From: Sphingomonas alpina
GTDB lineage: Bacteria > Pseudomonadota > Alphaproteobacteria > Sphingomonadales > Sphingomonadaceae
DNA length: 64,000 nucleotides
Assembly: GCF_014490665.1 (NCBI RefSeq)
Contig: NZ_CP061038.1
Span: forward strand, 3,596,001-3,660,000
Reading direction: 5' to 3'
Each line of letters begins with the position of its first letter. The first letter of the stretch is position 1. The notes under the pieces are model-generated. The model worked only from the letters and a program-made list of their open reading frames with translations, did not search any database and was not told the origin of the DNA. The position numbers and the translations under genes are program-made. Below are positions 34,059 through 42,511 of this stretch, piece after piece.

Positions 34059-36266
34059 ATGAAATTCGACACCCCCGCCACGACCAACCCGATCGACCAG
34101 TTGAAGGTCATCGGCCGCCCGCACGACCGCATCGACGGCCCGCTCAAGACCAGCGGCCGCGCGCCCTATGCCTATGAGCGTCACGACGTCATTCCCAATC
34201 AGGCGTACGGCTTCATCGTCGGCGCGGCGATCGCGACCGGACGCATCACTCGTATCGACACCGCCGCGGCGCTTGCCGCACCCGGCGTGCTCGCGGTGGT
34301 CACGCATGAGAATGCCGGCAAGCTCGGCAAGGCCGAGGCGATCACCGCGCATCTGCTCGGAGGGCCACTGGTCGAGCATTATGACCAGGCGATCGCTGTG
34401 GTCGTCGCCGAAAGCTTCGAACAGGCCCGCGCGGCGGCGAAGCTGGTGCGGGTCGATTATGCCCGCGGCAACGGCGCCTATGATCTCGCCGAGGCGAAGG
34501 CATCGGCGATCAAGCCCAAGGACGGCTGGGGCGGCCCATCCGATACGGCGGTCGGCGATTTTCCCGGCGCGTTCGGCAAGGCGGCGGTCAAGCTCGACGC
34601 GACCTATACCACGCCCGACCAGTGCCATAGCTCGATGGAACCGCATGCCAGCATCGCCGCGTGGGACGGCAACAAGCTGACCTTGTGGACTTCCAACCAG
34701 ATGATCGCCTGGGCAGTACGCGACCTGAGCGAGACATTGCTGATCCCGAAAGAGGATATCCATGTCATGTCGCCCTTCATTGGCGGCGGCTTCGGCTCGA
34801 AATTGTGGATCAGGAGCGACGCTGTGCTCGCCGCGCTTGGCGCGCGTGCGGCCGGGCGGCCGGTGAAGCTCGCGCTCGCCCGGCCGCAGATGTTCAATAA
34901 CACCACCCACCGGCCCGCGACGATCCAGCGCATCCGCATTGGCGCGACCCGCAAGGGGAAGATCACCGCGATCGGGCATGAAAGCTGGTCGGGCGACCTG
35001 CCCGGGGGCGGGCCGGAGACGGCCGTCAACCAGACGCGACTGCTCTATGCCGGCGCCAATCGCATGACCGCGACCCGGCTCGCGGTGCTCGACTTGCCCG
35101 AAGGCAATGCGATGCGCGCACCGGGCGAAGCGCCGGGGCTGATGGCGCTCGAGATCGCGATGGACGAGATGGCGGAGAAGTTGAGGCTCGACCCGGTCGA
35201 GTTCCGCATCCTCAACGATACGCAGGTCGATCCGGAAAATCCCGGCACGCCTTTCTCGCACCGCGACCTGATCGGCTGCCTGCGCACCGGCGCGGAACGC
35301 TTTGGCTGGGACAAGCGCAACCCGAAACCGGCTCAGGTCAGCGATGGCCGCTGGCTGGTCGGCATGGGCATGGCGGCTGCGTTTCGCGGTAACCTGACCA
35401 CCACATCGGGCGCGCGCGTCGGCATCGACAGGAAGGGCGTGGTCACCGTCGCGACCGACATGACCGATATCGGCACCGGCAGCTACACGATCATCGCCCA
35501 GACCGCCGCCGAGATGATGGGCGTGCCGATCGACAAGGTGGTGGTGCTGCTCGGCGATTCGAGCTTCCCGGTCTCGGCCGGATCGGGCGGGCAATGGGGC
35601 GCCAACAGTTCGACCGCCGGCGTCTATGCCGCGTGCCACGCGCTGCGCACCGCGATTGCTCGCAAGCTCGGCATGGATCCCGACACCGCCATCTTCGCCG
35701 ACGGCAAGATCAAGTCGGGCAAGCGCAGCGTCTCGCTCGCCGAAGCAGCAGGCGATGCCGGCCTGTCGGCGGAGGATTCGATCGAGTTCGGTGACCTCGC
35801 CAAGACCTATGCCCAAGCGACGTTCGGCGCGCATTTCGCCGAGGTCGGGGTCGACCGCGCGACTGGCGAGATCCGCATCCGACGGATGAGCGGTGCGTTC
35901 GCGGCCGGGCGCATCCTCAACCCCAAATCGGCACGCAGCCAGGTGATCGGCGCGATGACCATGGGCGCGGGTGCGGCGCTGATGGAGGAAGCCGTGGTCG
36001 ATCCTCGCTTCGGCTATTTCGTCAATCATGACCTCGCCGGATACGAAGTGCCGGTTCATGCCGACATCCCGCACCAGGACGTGTTCTTCATGGACGAGGT
36101 CGACGACAAATCCTCGCCGATGAAGGCCAAGGGCGTCGGCGAACTCGGCATTTGCGGCGTCGCCGCGGCGATCGCCAATGCGACCTACAACGCCTGCGGC
36201 GTCCGGGTGCGCGACTATCCGGTCACGCTCGACAAGGTGATCGGGAAATTGCCGCCTTATGTGTGA
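34059..36266 (+). CDS. paoC: Aldehyde oxidoreductase, molybdenum-cofactor subunit, PaoC type
   Basis: A 735-residue catalytic subunit that binds the molybdopterin cytosine dinucleotide cofactor. Motifs are GGGFGSKLWIRSD, the substrate-channel segment MRAPGEAPGLMALE and the C-terminal KAKGVGELGICGVAAAI holding the catalytic Glu. It oxidises aromatic and aliphatic aldehydes to acids, by homology with E. coli PaoABC. The cofactor-inserting chaperone (PaoD/XdhC type) is not in the window. Confidence 0.92.
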   Translation: MKFDTPATTNPIDQLKVIGRPHDRIDGPLKTSGRAPYAYERHDVIPNQAYGFIVGAAIATGRITRIDTAAALAAPGVLAVVTHENAGKLGKAEAITAHLLGGPLVEHYDQAIAVVVAESFEQARAAAKLVRVDYARGNGAYDLAEAKASAIKPKDGWGGPSDTAVGDFPGAFGKAAVKLDATYTTPDQCHSSMEPHASIAAWDGNKLTLWTSNQMIAWAVRDLSETLLIPKEDIHVMSPFIGGGFGSKLWIRSDAVLAALGARAAGRPVKLALARPQMFNNTTHRPATIQRIRIGATRKGKITAIGHESWSGDLPGGGPETAVNQTRLLYAGANRMTATRLAVLDLPEGNAMRAPGEAPGLMALEIAMDEMAEKLRLDPVEFRILNDTQVDPENPGTPFSHRDLIGCLRTGAERFGWDKRNPKPAQVSDGRWLVGMGMAAAFRGNLTTTSGARVGIDRKGVVTVATDMTDIGTGSYTIIAQTAAEMMGVPIDKVVVLLGDSSFPVSAGSGGQWGANSSTAGVYAACHALRTAIARKLGMDPDTAIFADGKIKSGKRSVSLAEAAGDAGLSAEDSIEFGDLAKTYAQATFGAHFAEVGVDRATGEIRIRRMSGAFAAGRILNPKSARSQVIGAMTMGAGAALMEEAVVDPRFGYFVNHDLAGYEVPVHADIPHQDVFFMDEVDDKSSPMKAKGVGELGICGVAAAIANATYNACGVRVRDYPVTLDKVIGKLPPYV

Positions 36267-36290
36267 GGCCGGTGCGCCATAATCGCAAAC

Positions 36291-36380
36291 CGTCACCCGG
36301 ACTTGTTCCGGGGTCCACCGTGCCACGCGAGCAGCATTGTCCTGGGCACTGTGGACCCCGGAACAAGTCCGGGGTGACGG
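36291..36380. repeat. Intergenic inverted repeat, CGTCACCC...GGGTGACG type
   Basis: CGTCACCCGGACTTGTTCCG and GGTCCAC mirror GTGGACC and the complementary CGGAACAAGTCC...GGTGACG across about 35 bases. It lies right after paoC and may act as its terminator. A single REP arm (CCGTTCGTGCTGAGCTTGTC) lies nearby at 36459-36483. Confidence 0.75.
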
Positions 36381-36528
36381 ATGCGGCGAACGGATCGATT
36401 CAAGGTGTCGGCGATCCATGACATCCAGGGTCACATCGAATTGGGGGAATTCCCCACCCCGTTCGTGCTGAGCTTGTCGAAGCACCGCTCTTCTGCTCGC
36501 ACGGCAGAAAATTGCTAAGGGGTCTGTG

Positions 36529-37797
36529 ATGACCAACACCCGCGCCCGCGTCACCCCGCTCGCTTACACCGATGCGGAAATCGCCACGCTTGATCTCCCC
36601 GGCGGCCCGCTGAGCATCACGCGCGGCATCGGCTCGGGCCTCGCGCGTCGTGCCGGCGATGCGCCCGGCATTTTCTGGGCGATCGGCGACCGCGGCCCCA
36701 ATCTCAAGATCGGTCCGGCGGTCAAGCTCTATGGCCTCACTGTCGTCGCATGCCATACCGATGCCGAGGGCGCCAAGGTCATGCCGCGTCCCGACATCGG
36801 CCCGGCTCTGTCGGAGCTGCGGATCGACGGCGACACCATCACATTGCTCCGTACGCTTCCCCTGCGCGGTCGCAGCGGCGCGACATTGTCCGGGCTGCCC
36901 ACCCCCGGCGGCGCGAACAGCGTCAGCGAACCGGCGATCGCGCTCGACGGCACCATCCTCGCGCCCGACCCGTCCGGCGCCGATACCGAGGGCGTGGCCG
37001 CCGCGCCGGACGGCGGCTTCTGGGTCGCCGACGAGTACGGCCCGTCGCTGTTCCGTGTCGCAGCCGATGGCGCGGTCCTCGCCCGCTGGGTGCCGAGCGG
37101 CACGGAAGATCTGTTCGCCGGCGCCGACTATCCGGTGGTCGGCGCGCTCCCCGCCATCGCCGCGCGCCGCCAGATCAACCGCGGCGTCGAGGCGCTGGCG
37201 CTGTCGGACGACGGTGCCTGGCTCTATCTTGCGTTCCAGAGCCCGCTCGCTCACCCTGATGCCGAAGCGCACCGCATGGCGAGGCATGTCCGCATCTGGA
37301 AGATGGACACGGCAACCGGTACGGTCGTCGCACAATATCTCTACCCGTTCGATCCGCCCGAAACCTTCCGCCGCGATTGCGCGCTGGGTGCGGTGGATTG
37401 GTCCGATCTCAAGGTCAGCGAACTGGTTCTGCTTGCCCCTGACCGCCTGCTGATCCTCGAACGCGGTTCCGCGACCACCAAACTCTATGCCGTCCAGCTT
37501 GATCCGGCGCATGAGACCAGCCCGGAGCTGCTTGACGACGCAACACGCCCGACGCTCGAACAGCTCAGTGCCGATGGTCTGATCGGCGATCTGGCTCTGA
37601 CGAAGACGCTGATCCTCGACACCGACGACCTGCCGGAGATCGATGCGGACCTCGAAGGGCTGATCGTCCTCTCGCCAAATACGCTGCTGCTGGTCAACGA
37701 CAACGACTTCGGCACGGAAGGGGTGCAGACCAGATTCTGGCGGGTGAAATTGGCAGCGGATTTGCCGTTTGGCCAAGTCGAGCGCGAGCGATTCTGA
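36529..37797 (+). CDS. Esterase-like protein of the phytase family
   Basis: A 422-residue beta-propeller-like protein matching the esterase-like-phytase family (GIGSGLARRAGDAPGIFWAI, WVADEYGPSLFRVAADGAVL, RGVEALALSDDGAWLYLAFQ, LLLVNDNDFG). Acidic residues in ADEYGPS and NDND are typical metal ligands. No signal peptide is visible. The enzymatic activity is not certain. ATG at 36529 is used, with AAGGGG upstream. Confidence 0.75.
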   Translation: MTNTRARVTPLAYTDAEIATLDLPGGPLSITRGIGSGLARRAGDAPGIFWAIGDRGPNLKIGPAVKLYGLTVVACHTDAEGAKVMPRPDIGPALSELRIDGDTITLLRTLPLRGRSGATLSGLPTPGGANSVSEPAIALDGTILAPDPSGADTEGVAAAPDGGFWVADEYGPSLFRVAADGAVLARWVPSGTEDLFAGADYPVVGALPAIAARRQINRGVEALALSDDGAWLYLAFQSPLAHPDAEAHRMARHVRIWKMDTATGTVVAQYLYPFDPPETFRRDCALGAVDWSDLKVSELVLLAPDRLLILERGSATTKLYAVQLDPAHETSPELLDDATRPTLEQLSADGLIGDLALTKTLILDTDDLPEIDADLEGLIVLSPNTLLLVNDNDFGTEGVQTRFWRVKLAADLPFGQVERERF

Positions 37798-37807
37798 ACG
37801 GGGGCGG

Positions 37808-38185
37808 ATGATGCGACCGAAGACAATAGCGGCTTTCGAGATCATTCAGATCGCACTGCTTGTGCTGGGCTATATCCTGTCGCCCACCGATGACGTGATC
37901 TTGAAAACGGTCGGTTTTGTCTTCGTCATGGCCCTTGTGCTGTTCATCGCGCGCAAGAGGAGCAACATCGCGCGCTGGTTGTTCTTTGCCATGGTCGCAC
38001 TGGGATTGCTCATTCAGGCATGGCTCTGGATCGCTCAGCCGGTCGAATTGCCACCCCTTACGGCCTGGTACATCGCACGGATCATCTTCGGTCTGATGGT
38101 GTCACTGGTCTCGGTGGGGCTGCTCTTCACCCCATCCGCCTCCGCTTGGCTGCGACGCGGAAGCCAGGTCACCACATCCGGCTAG
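37808..38185 (+). CDS. Small membrane protein, unknown
   Basis: A 125-residue protein with four predicted membrane helices (FEIIQIALLVLGYIL, VGFVFVMALVLFIA, LFFAMVALGLLIQAWLWI, FGLMVSLVSVGLLFT). It begins 10 bases after the phytase-like gene, so co-transcription is likely. I do not recognise the family. Confidence 0.6.
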   Translation: MMRPKTIAAFEIIQIALLVLGYILSPTDDVILKTVGFVFVMALVLFIARKRSNIARWLFFAMVALGLLIQAWLWIAQPVELPPLTAWYIARIIFGLMVSLVSVGLLFTPSASAWLRRGSQVTTSG

Positions 38186-38251
38186 CATCGCGCTGTACCA
38201 CCAGCCCAATCCCGCATGATCCCCGGAAAAGGCCTCAAACCGCCATCCGAT

Positions 38252-38527
38252 TCAAAGGCAATTGCCGGTCGAACATACCGCCAGAAGACCAATGAACCAG
38301 AAGGCCGGGATCGATGCCAGGGTATAGGCGGCGATGACCGCGACTTTGATCGTCGCCGACCATCGCGACATGATCAACGCGGCAATTCCTATGGCCCAGG
38401 CCGCCAGCAATATGCCGGTGGAAAGATAATGTGATCCCGTCGACAGGAAACCCGTATAGCCCGCGGCAAATACAAGGCCCGCAGGCCCGAGCAGCATGAC
38501 GATGATGATTGTGATCGACCGGGTCAT
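38252..38527 (-). CDS. Small membrane protein, unknown
   Basis: A 91-residue protein with a signal-like N-terminus and two or three hydrophobic segments (TIIIVMLLGPAGLVFAAGY, GILLAAWAIGIAALIM, IAAYTLASIPAFWFIGLLAV), ending in CSTGNCL. It is convergent with the preceding membrane protein gene. I do not recognise it. Confidence 0.5.
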   Translation of the reverse strand: MTRSITIIIVMLLGPAGLVFAAGYTGFLSTGSHYLSTGILLAAWAIGIAALIMSRWSATIKVAVIAAYTLASIPAFWFIGLLAVCSTGNCL

Positions 38528-38598
38528 GGCGACATGATGAAGGCGCTCAGTCGCCCTGGCAATGGTCGCCGTCTCCCATCACGTCCATCGCTTGCCGC

Positions 38599-39894
38599 TC
38601 AAACCGACCACGCCGCCAGATCATCCTCCTGCCCGATCAGCGCCAGGCCATGCGCGATCGAGGTGAGTTCGCCGCCCGACGCGATCGCGTCCTCGCCGAA
38701 GCGCTGTGCGAAGATCGCCCGGACACGCGGCGTCAGCGATGTACCACCGGTCAGGAACACGCGGTCGACCTGCGCCGCCGTCACCCCCGCGACCGCCAGT
38801 GCGCGATCCACCGTCTGGTCGATCCGCGCGATATCCTCGGCGATCCAGGTCTCGAACTCGGCGCGCGTCACATCGGCCTCGATCGTCAGTCCGGCGCCGG
38901 CGAAGTGGAAATGCGCGTGCTCGCCGCTCGACAGCGCGCGCTTCAGCCGGCCGACCGCGTCGTAGAGCGGATAGCCCAGTTCCTGCTCGATCACTGCGAT
39001 CATCCGGCCGATGGCATCGGGGTCGGTCGCATTGCGGCGCAACTGCTCCAGCTCGGCCATGGTCTTGCGGTTGCGCATCAGCGCCAGTCTCGACCAGTCG
39101 GCGAAATCGGCGAAATAGCCGCGCGGGATTTCGAGCAGCTTGTCGAACGAGCGATAGCTGCTGCCCTTGCCGAGCATCGGCAGCACCAGCCGGTCGATGA
39201 TGCGGTAATCGAAGCGGTCGCCGGCGATGCCGATACCGGCATGGCCGAGCGGTTCGCAGCGCCGCGCGGCGCCCGGCGCGGCAATGCGCACGACCGAAAA
39301 GTCGCTGGTGCCGCCGCCGAAATCGGCGACCAGCACCGTCGCCGGCTCGGTCAGCCGCGACGCGAAGCTGTACGCCGCGCCGACCGGCTCATAGACATAA
39401 TGGATCTCCGCTCCGATCCCGGCGAACATCGCGTCATAGCGCGTGCGGGCAAGCGCCGCGTCGGGCCGGCTGCCGGCATATTCAACCGGCCGGCCGACCA
39501 CCACGCGCGCCGGCGCGGCGCTCAGCCGCCCGCCGCTGCGTGCACGCATCTTGTCGAGGAACAACCGCCCGAGATCCTCGAAGCGCAAACGCCGCTCGAA
39601 GATCGAGGCGGTTTCGAAACTGGCACTCGCCGCGACCGATTTGAACGACTGCACGAAGCGGCTGTCCTGCGGATATTCGAGATATTCGGCGATCGCCCAG
39701 GGCCCGGCTTCCGACGCGATCCCGCCGCGCACCGCTTCGTCGTGCCAGAAGCACAAGGCGGAACGAAACACCGCGTCCCGGCCATCGGGCGCGTCGAAGT
39801 CGATCAGTTCAGGCGACGCACCATCACGCCCAAGCGCGGCGACGCTGTTGGTCGTGCCGAAATCGAGCCCGAGCACGGGGCCTTGGGTCTGCAT
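38599..39894 (-). CDS. Hsp70-family protein, YegD-like
   Basis: A 431-residue actin-fold ATPase of the Hsp70 superfamily: phosphate-1 loop LGLDFGTTNSVAAL, phosphate-2 loop VLVADFGGGTSDFSVV, and adenosine motif VFLTGGTSLTPRVRAIFAQ. It ends after the nucleotide domain, with no full peptide-binding domain, as in E. coli YegD. It may act as an atypical chaperone. No DnaJ or GrpE partner adjoins. Confidence 0.88.
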   Translation of the reverse strand: MQTQGPVLGLDFGTTNSVAALGRDGASPELIDFDAPDGRDAVFRSALCFWHDEAVRGGIASEAGPWAIAEYLEYPQDSRFVQSFKSVAASASFETASIFERRLRFEDLGRLFLDKMRARSGGRLSAAPARVVVGRPVEYAGSRPDAALARTRYDAMFAGIGAEIHYVYEPVGAAYSFASRLTEPATVLVADFGGGTSDFSVVRIAAPGAARRCEPLGHAGIGIAGDRFDYRIIDRLVLPMLGKGSSYRSFDKLLEIPRGYFADFADWSRLALMRNRKTMAELEQLRRNATDPDAIGRMIAVIEQELGYPLYDAVGRLKRALSSGEHAHFHFAGAGLTIEADVTRAEFETWIAEDIARIDQTVDRALAVAGVTAAQVDRVFLTGGTSLTPRVRAIFAQRFGEDAIASGGELTSIAHGLALIGQEDDLAAWSV

Positions 39895-40061
39895 GACACG
39901 TCTCTCTGGATTTTTTGCGCGAGTCTCGAGCCCGGCGGGCCGGTGCCTTTGCGCCGGGCCGGCGCGAAGGGCAAGCGGGGAATGGTGTTTGAGGACTATT
40001 GCGCAATTAAATGCCGGCCGTCACCCCGGATTTGTTCATCCGCATACTTCCCAAATCGCTT

Positions 40062-40159
40062 CCCCGGCGAAGGCCGGGGCCCAGCAGCGAACCAAACTGT
40101 AATTGCCGTTGCGCTTCATGATTTCCGCCTTCTCGACTGGGCCCCGGCCTTCGCCGGGG
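40062..40159. repeat. Intergenic inverted repeat, CCCCGGCGAAGGCCGGGG family
   Basis: CCCCGGCGAAGGCCGGGGCC followed by CAG is mirrored by CTGGGCCCCGG...GGGG after about 50 bases. It is the third member of the family in the window and lies between the Hsp70-like and epimerase genes. Confidence 0.8.
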
Positions 40160-40191
40160 AAGCGACAAAGCGGATTTGGCCTTGTCGCTCC

Positions 40192-40851
40192 CTAACTCGC
40201 CGCCCGGTTGATATCTGCATTGTCCAGCACCGGCTTGTCGAAACCGCGCTTTGCCACCGCGATCATCGCGCGTCCGACAGTCTCGGTGGTCGTCATCGCG
40301 CCCGGCCATTGCCGCCGGATCGGCCCCGCGATCCAGCCGGTGACGGCATAGGCCGCCCGGTACCAGCCGGTCTTCGACACGATGCCGTGCAGCGGCTGGA
40401 TGAAGCCCGGCCGGAACATGAAATTCGCCTTGAACGGCAGCCGCGCCAAGGCTGCTTCAGTCCGGCCCTTGACCCGCGCCCACATCATCCGGCTCTGCTC
40501 GCTCGTCCCGGCGCCAGTGACATAAACGAAGGTCGAGCCGGGATTTAGCGCCGCGATGCGCTCGGCGACGACCAAGGTCAGGTCGTGGGTGATGCGAGTA
40601 TAATCCGCCTCGCTCATCCCCACGGCCGACACACCAAGACAGAAGAAGCAGGCATCGCATTGCAGCAGGCCCTCGCGCACCGTGCCGATCGCGAACATGT
40701 CCTCGACCACCAGTTCGCGCAGCTTGCCGTGGGACACGCCAGTGATCGCGCGGCCGACCGTCATCACCTCGGTGACGCCGTCATCGCGCAAGCATTCGCG
40801 TAGCACGCCCTGCCCAACCATGCCGGTCGCGCCAAAGATCAGAACTTTCAT
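40192..40851 (-). CDS. NAD(P)-dependent epimerase/dehydratase-like protein
   Basis: A 219-residue Rossmann protein with the cofactor loop VLIFGATGMVGQGVLREC and the segment TFVYVTGAGTSEQSRMMWARVKGRTE (the Lys of an atypical SDR). It belongs to the HTATIP2/YbjT-like short-chain group. The substrate is unknown. Confidence 0.78.
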   Translation of the reverse strand: MKVLIFGATGMVGQGVLRECLRDDGVTEVMTVGRAITGVSHGKLRELVVEDMFAIGTVREGLLQCDACFFCLGVSAVGMSEADYTRITHDLTLVVAERIAALNPGSTFVYVTGAGTSEQSRMMWARVKGRTEAALARLPFKANFMFRPGFIQPLHGIVSKTGWYRAAYAVTGWIAGPIRRQWPGAMTTTETVGRAMIAVAKRGFDKPVLDNADINRAAS

Positions 40852-40955
40852 GCGCGGAAGACTAGCAGCGCGACGCCCGGTGCGGAAGCGGCAGGCCGGT
40901 CATGGTAGCAGCGCGTCCCGCTTCCTATCTCCGACATCAATCAAGGAGATCACCC

Positions 40956-41333
40956 ATGTCCGACAAACCCATCAGGATTCCCGGCCCCGACCATCCCATC
41001 ACCATCACCGCAGATTCGTCGCGCGTCCAGGTGATCGTCGCCGGCAAGACCATTGCCGACAGCCGCAATGCGCTCATCCTGCAAGAGGCGTCCTACCCGC
41101 CGGTCCATTATATCCCGCGCGGCGATCTCGACCTGGCGCTGGTCGAACGCACCGCTCACTCGAGCTATTGCCCGTACAAGGGCGAAGCGTCCTATTTCAG
41201 CATCCCGGCGGGTGGCGAGCGGTCGGTCAATGCGATCTGGACCTATGAGGCCCCTTATGATGCGGTCGCGCAGATCAAGGATCACGTCGCCTTCTACCCC
41301 GACCGGGTCGACCAGATCGTCATCGAACCCTGA
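40956..41333 (+). CDS. DUF427-domain protein
   Basis: A 125-residue protein with the DUF427 core: GKTIADSRNALILQEASYPPVHYIP, SSYCPYKGEASYFSI and a C-terminal VAFYPDRVDQI. The domain is a small beta fold of unknown biochemical role. AAGGAGAT precedes the ATG by five bases. Confidence 0.88.
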   Translation: MSDKPIRIPGPDHPITITADSSRVQVIVAGKTIADSRNALILQEASYPPVHYIPRGDLDLALVERTAHSSYCPYKGEASYFSIPAGGERSVNAIWTYEAPYDAVAQIKDHVAFYPDRVDQIVIEP

Positions 41334-41339
41334 CCCATG

Positions 41340-41439
41340 CCACCGCGCCGTCGGCCGCTTCAAGCAATCGGGCATCGGCCGCGAACATGGCGTGTTCGGG
41401 CTTGAAGCCTGTATCGAACCCAAGGCGGTGATGGACTGA
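41340..41439 (+). pseudogene. Relic of an aldehyde dehydrogenase 3' end
   Basis: In one frame this reads AVGRFKQSGIGREHGVFGLEACIEPKAVMD then stop, which matches the conserved C-terminus of aldehyde dehydrogenases (GGFKQSGIGRE...GLE.Y.E.K). The rest of the gene is missing: the sequence just upstream is DUF427. It is a remnant left by a deletion or a chance insertion of DUF427 upstream. Confidence 0.7.
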
Positions 41440-41498
41440 GATGAGTCGGGGTGCGACGACCATCGCCCCGCGGCTGCCATTCGCGTATCGAGGAACCG

Positions 41499-42137
41499 AT
41501 GGACCACCCGATCCTCTACAGCTTCCGCCGCTGCCCCTATGCGATGCGTGCGCGCATGGCACTGCTGGTCAGTGGCATGAGGTTCGAACTGCACGAAGTG
41601 AGTCTGCGCGACAAGCCGGCGGCGATGCTCGCTGCGTCGCCCAAGGGCACGGTGCCGGTGCTGGTGTTGCCGGACAAACGGGTGATCGACCAGAGCCTCG
41701 ACATCATGCGCCACGCCCTGGCGCAGAATGACCCGGAACACTGGCTGGCCGGCGACGACGCGGCGCTGATTGCCGCCAATGACGGCCGGTTCAAACATCA
41801 TCTCGACCGCTATAAATATCCCGACCGCCATCATGGCGACCCGATCGAACATCGCACCGCAGGGTTGGCGCTACTTGCCGATCTCGACGCGCGGCTCGTC
41901 GTCACCACCAATCTCTGCGGCGAGCGCCGTACATTGACCGACATCGCGCTGATGCCGTTCGTGCGCCAGTTCGCCGCGGTCGACCGCAACTGGTTCGACG
42001 CACAGCCCGTACCGGGGGTGATGCGCTGGCTCGACGCACACATCGCGTCACCGCTGTTCGTGAGCGCGATGGCGCAAACAAGAGATTCCGCGCAAGCCTG
42101 TCCAGCGGACTCGGTCAAACTCCGCCAAAGCAAGTGA
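41499..42137 (+). CDS. Glutathione S-transferase family protein
   Basis: A 212-residue GST with an N-terminal thioredoxin fold (ILYSFRRCPYAMRARMALLVSG; Cys in CPYAMRAR as in Omega/Beta-like GSTs), the glutathione-binding KGTVPVLVL and SLDIMRHALAQ, and a helical C-terminal domain (LTDIALMPFVRQFAAVDRNWF). GAGGAACC precedes the ATG. The substrate is unknown. Confidence 0.87.
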   Translation: MDHPILYSFRRCPYAMRARMALLVSGMRFELHEVSLRDKPAAMLAASPKGTVPVLVLPDKRVIDQSLDIMRHALAQNDPEHWLAGDDAALIAANDGRFKHHLDRYKYPDRHHGDPIEHRTAGLALLADLDARLVVTTNLCGERRTLTDIALMPFVRQFAAVDRNWFDAQPVPGVMRWLDAHIASPLFVSAMAQTRDSAQACPADSVKLRQSK

Positions 42138-42304
42138 CGACGAATTTCCATCCAGGCCGAACGACTGCCGCAACCCATCGCCCCGCTGCACCGCCTCCTG
42201 TTTGGCAATGCGATGCATGACATCGACCGGCGCGGCCGGAAGCCGGGTGATGCCGCATTTCCGCCGTGGTAGACATGCCGGCTGCCCGATCGTCTTCGCC
42301 GCCG
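42138..42304. other. Gap between GST and zinc-ribbon genes
   Basis: This gap lies between two convergent 3' ends. I see no hairpin followed by a T run, and no reading frame with a ribosome site. Confidence 0.35.
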
Positions 42305-42511
42305 TCAGGCGCCGCCCGCCCTCGCCTCGTCGATCGCCGCGCGCAATGCTTCGGTCACGTCGCGAATTTCAGCGACATTTGCCGCATGAGCCGCTTCCAG
42401 CGCCGCGAGGTCCTCACCGCAAAAATCGCATAGCTCGTTTTCGATCCGGACGAAGCGCCGGCAACCACGGCACAGGCGCAGCGGAACCGGAATCCGTCCC
42501 GGCTCAGACAT
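42305..42511 (-). CDS. Small zinc-ribbon protein of the peptide/radical SAM trio
   Basis: A 68-residue protein with LCRGCRRFV...LCDFCGED, a CxxC-x10-CxxC zinc-ribbon (or iron) site at residues 14-31, then a charged helix to the end. The ATG at 42509-42511 overlaps the last codons of the radical SAM gene (ATGTCTGA), so the two are coupled. I infer that it assists the radical SAM enzyme, for instance by binding the peptide or metal; I know of no demonstrated function. Confidence 0.7.
   Translation of the reverse strand: MSEPGRIPVPLRLCRGCRRFVRIENELCDFCGEDLAALEAAHAANVAEIRDVTEALRAAIDEARAGGA

Noticed and set aside
33051..36554. A 1,167-codon open frame on the minus strand opposite paoB/paoC
   Set aside because: It is antisense to conserved molybdenum enzyme subunits, with low-complexity Arg/His/Asp-rich translation.
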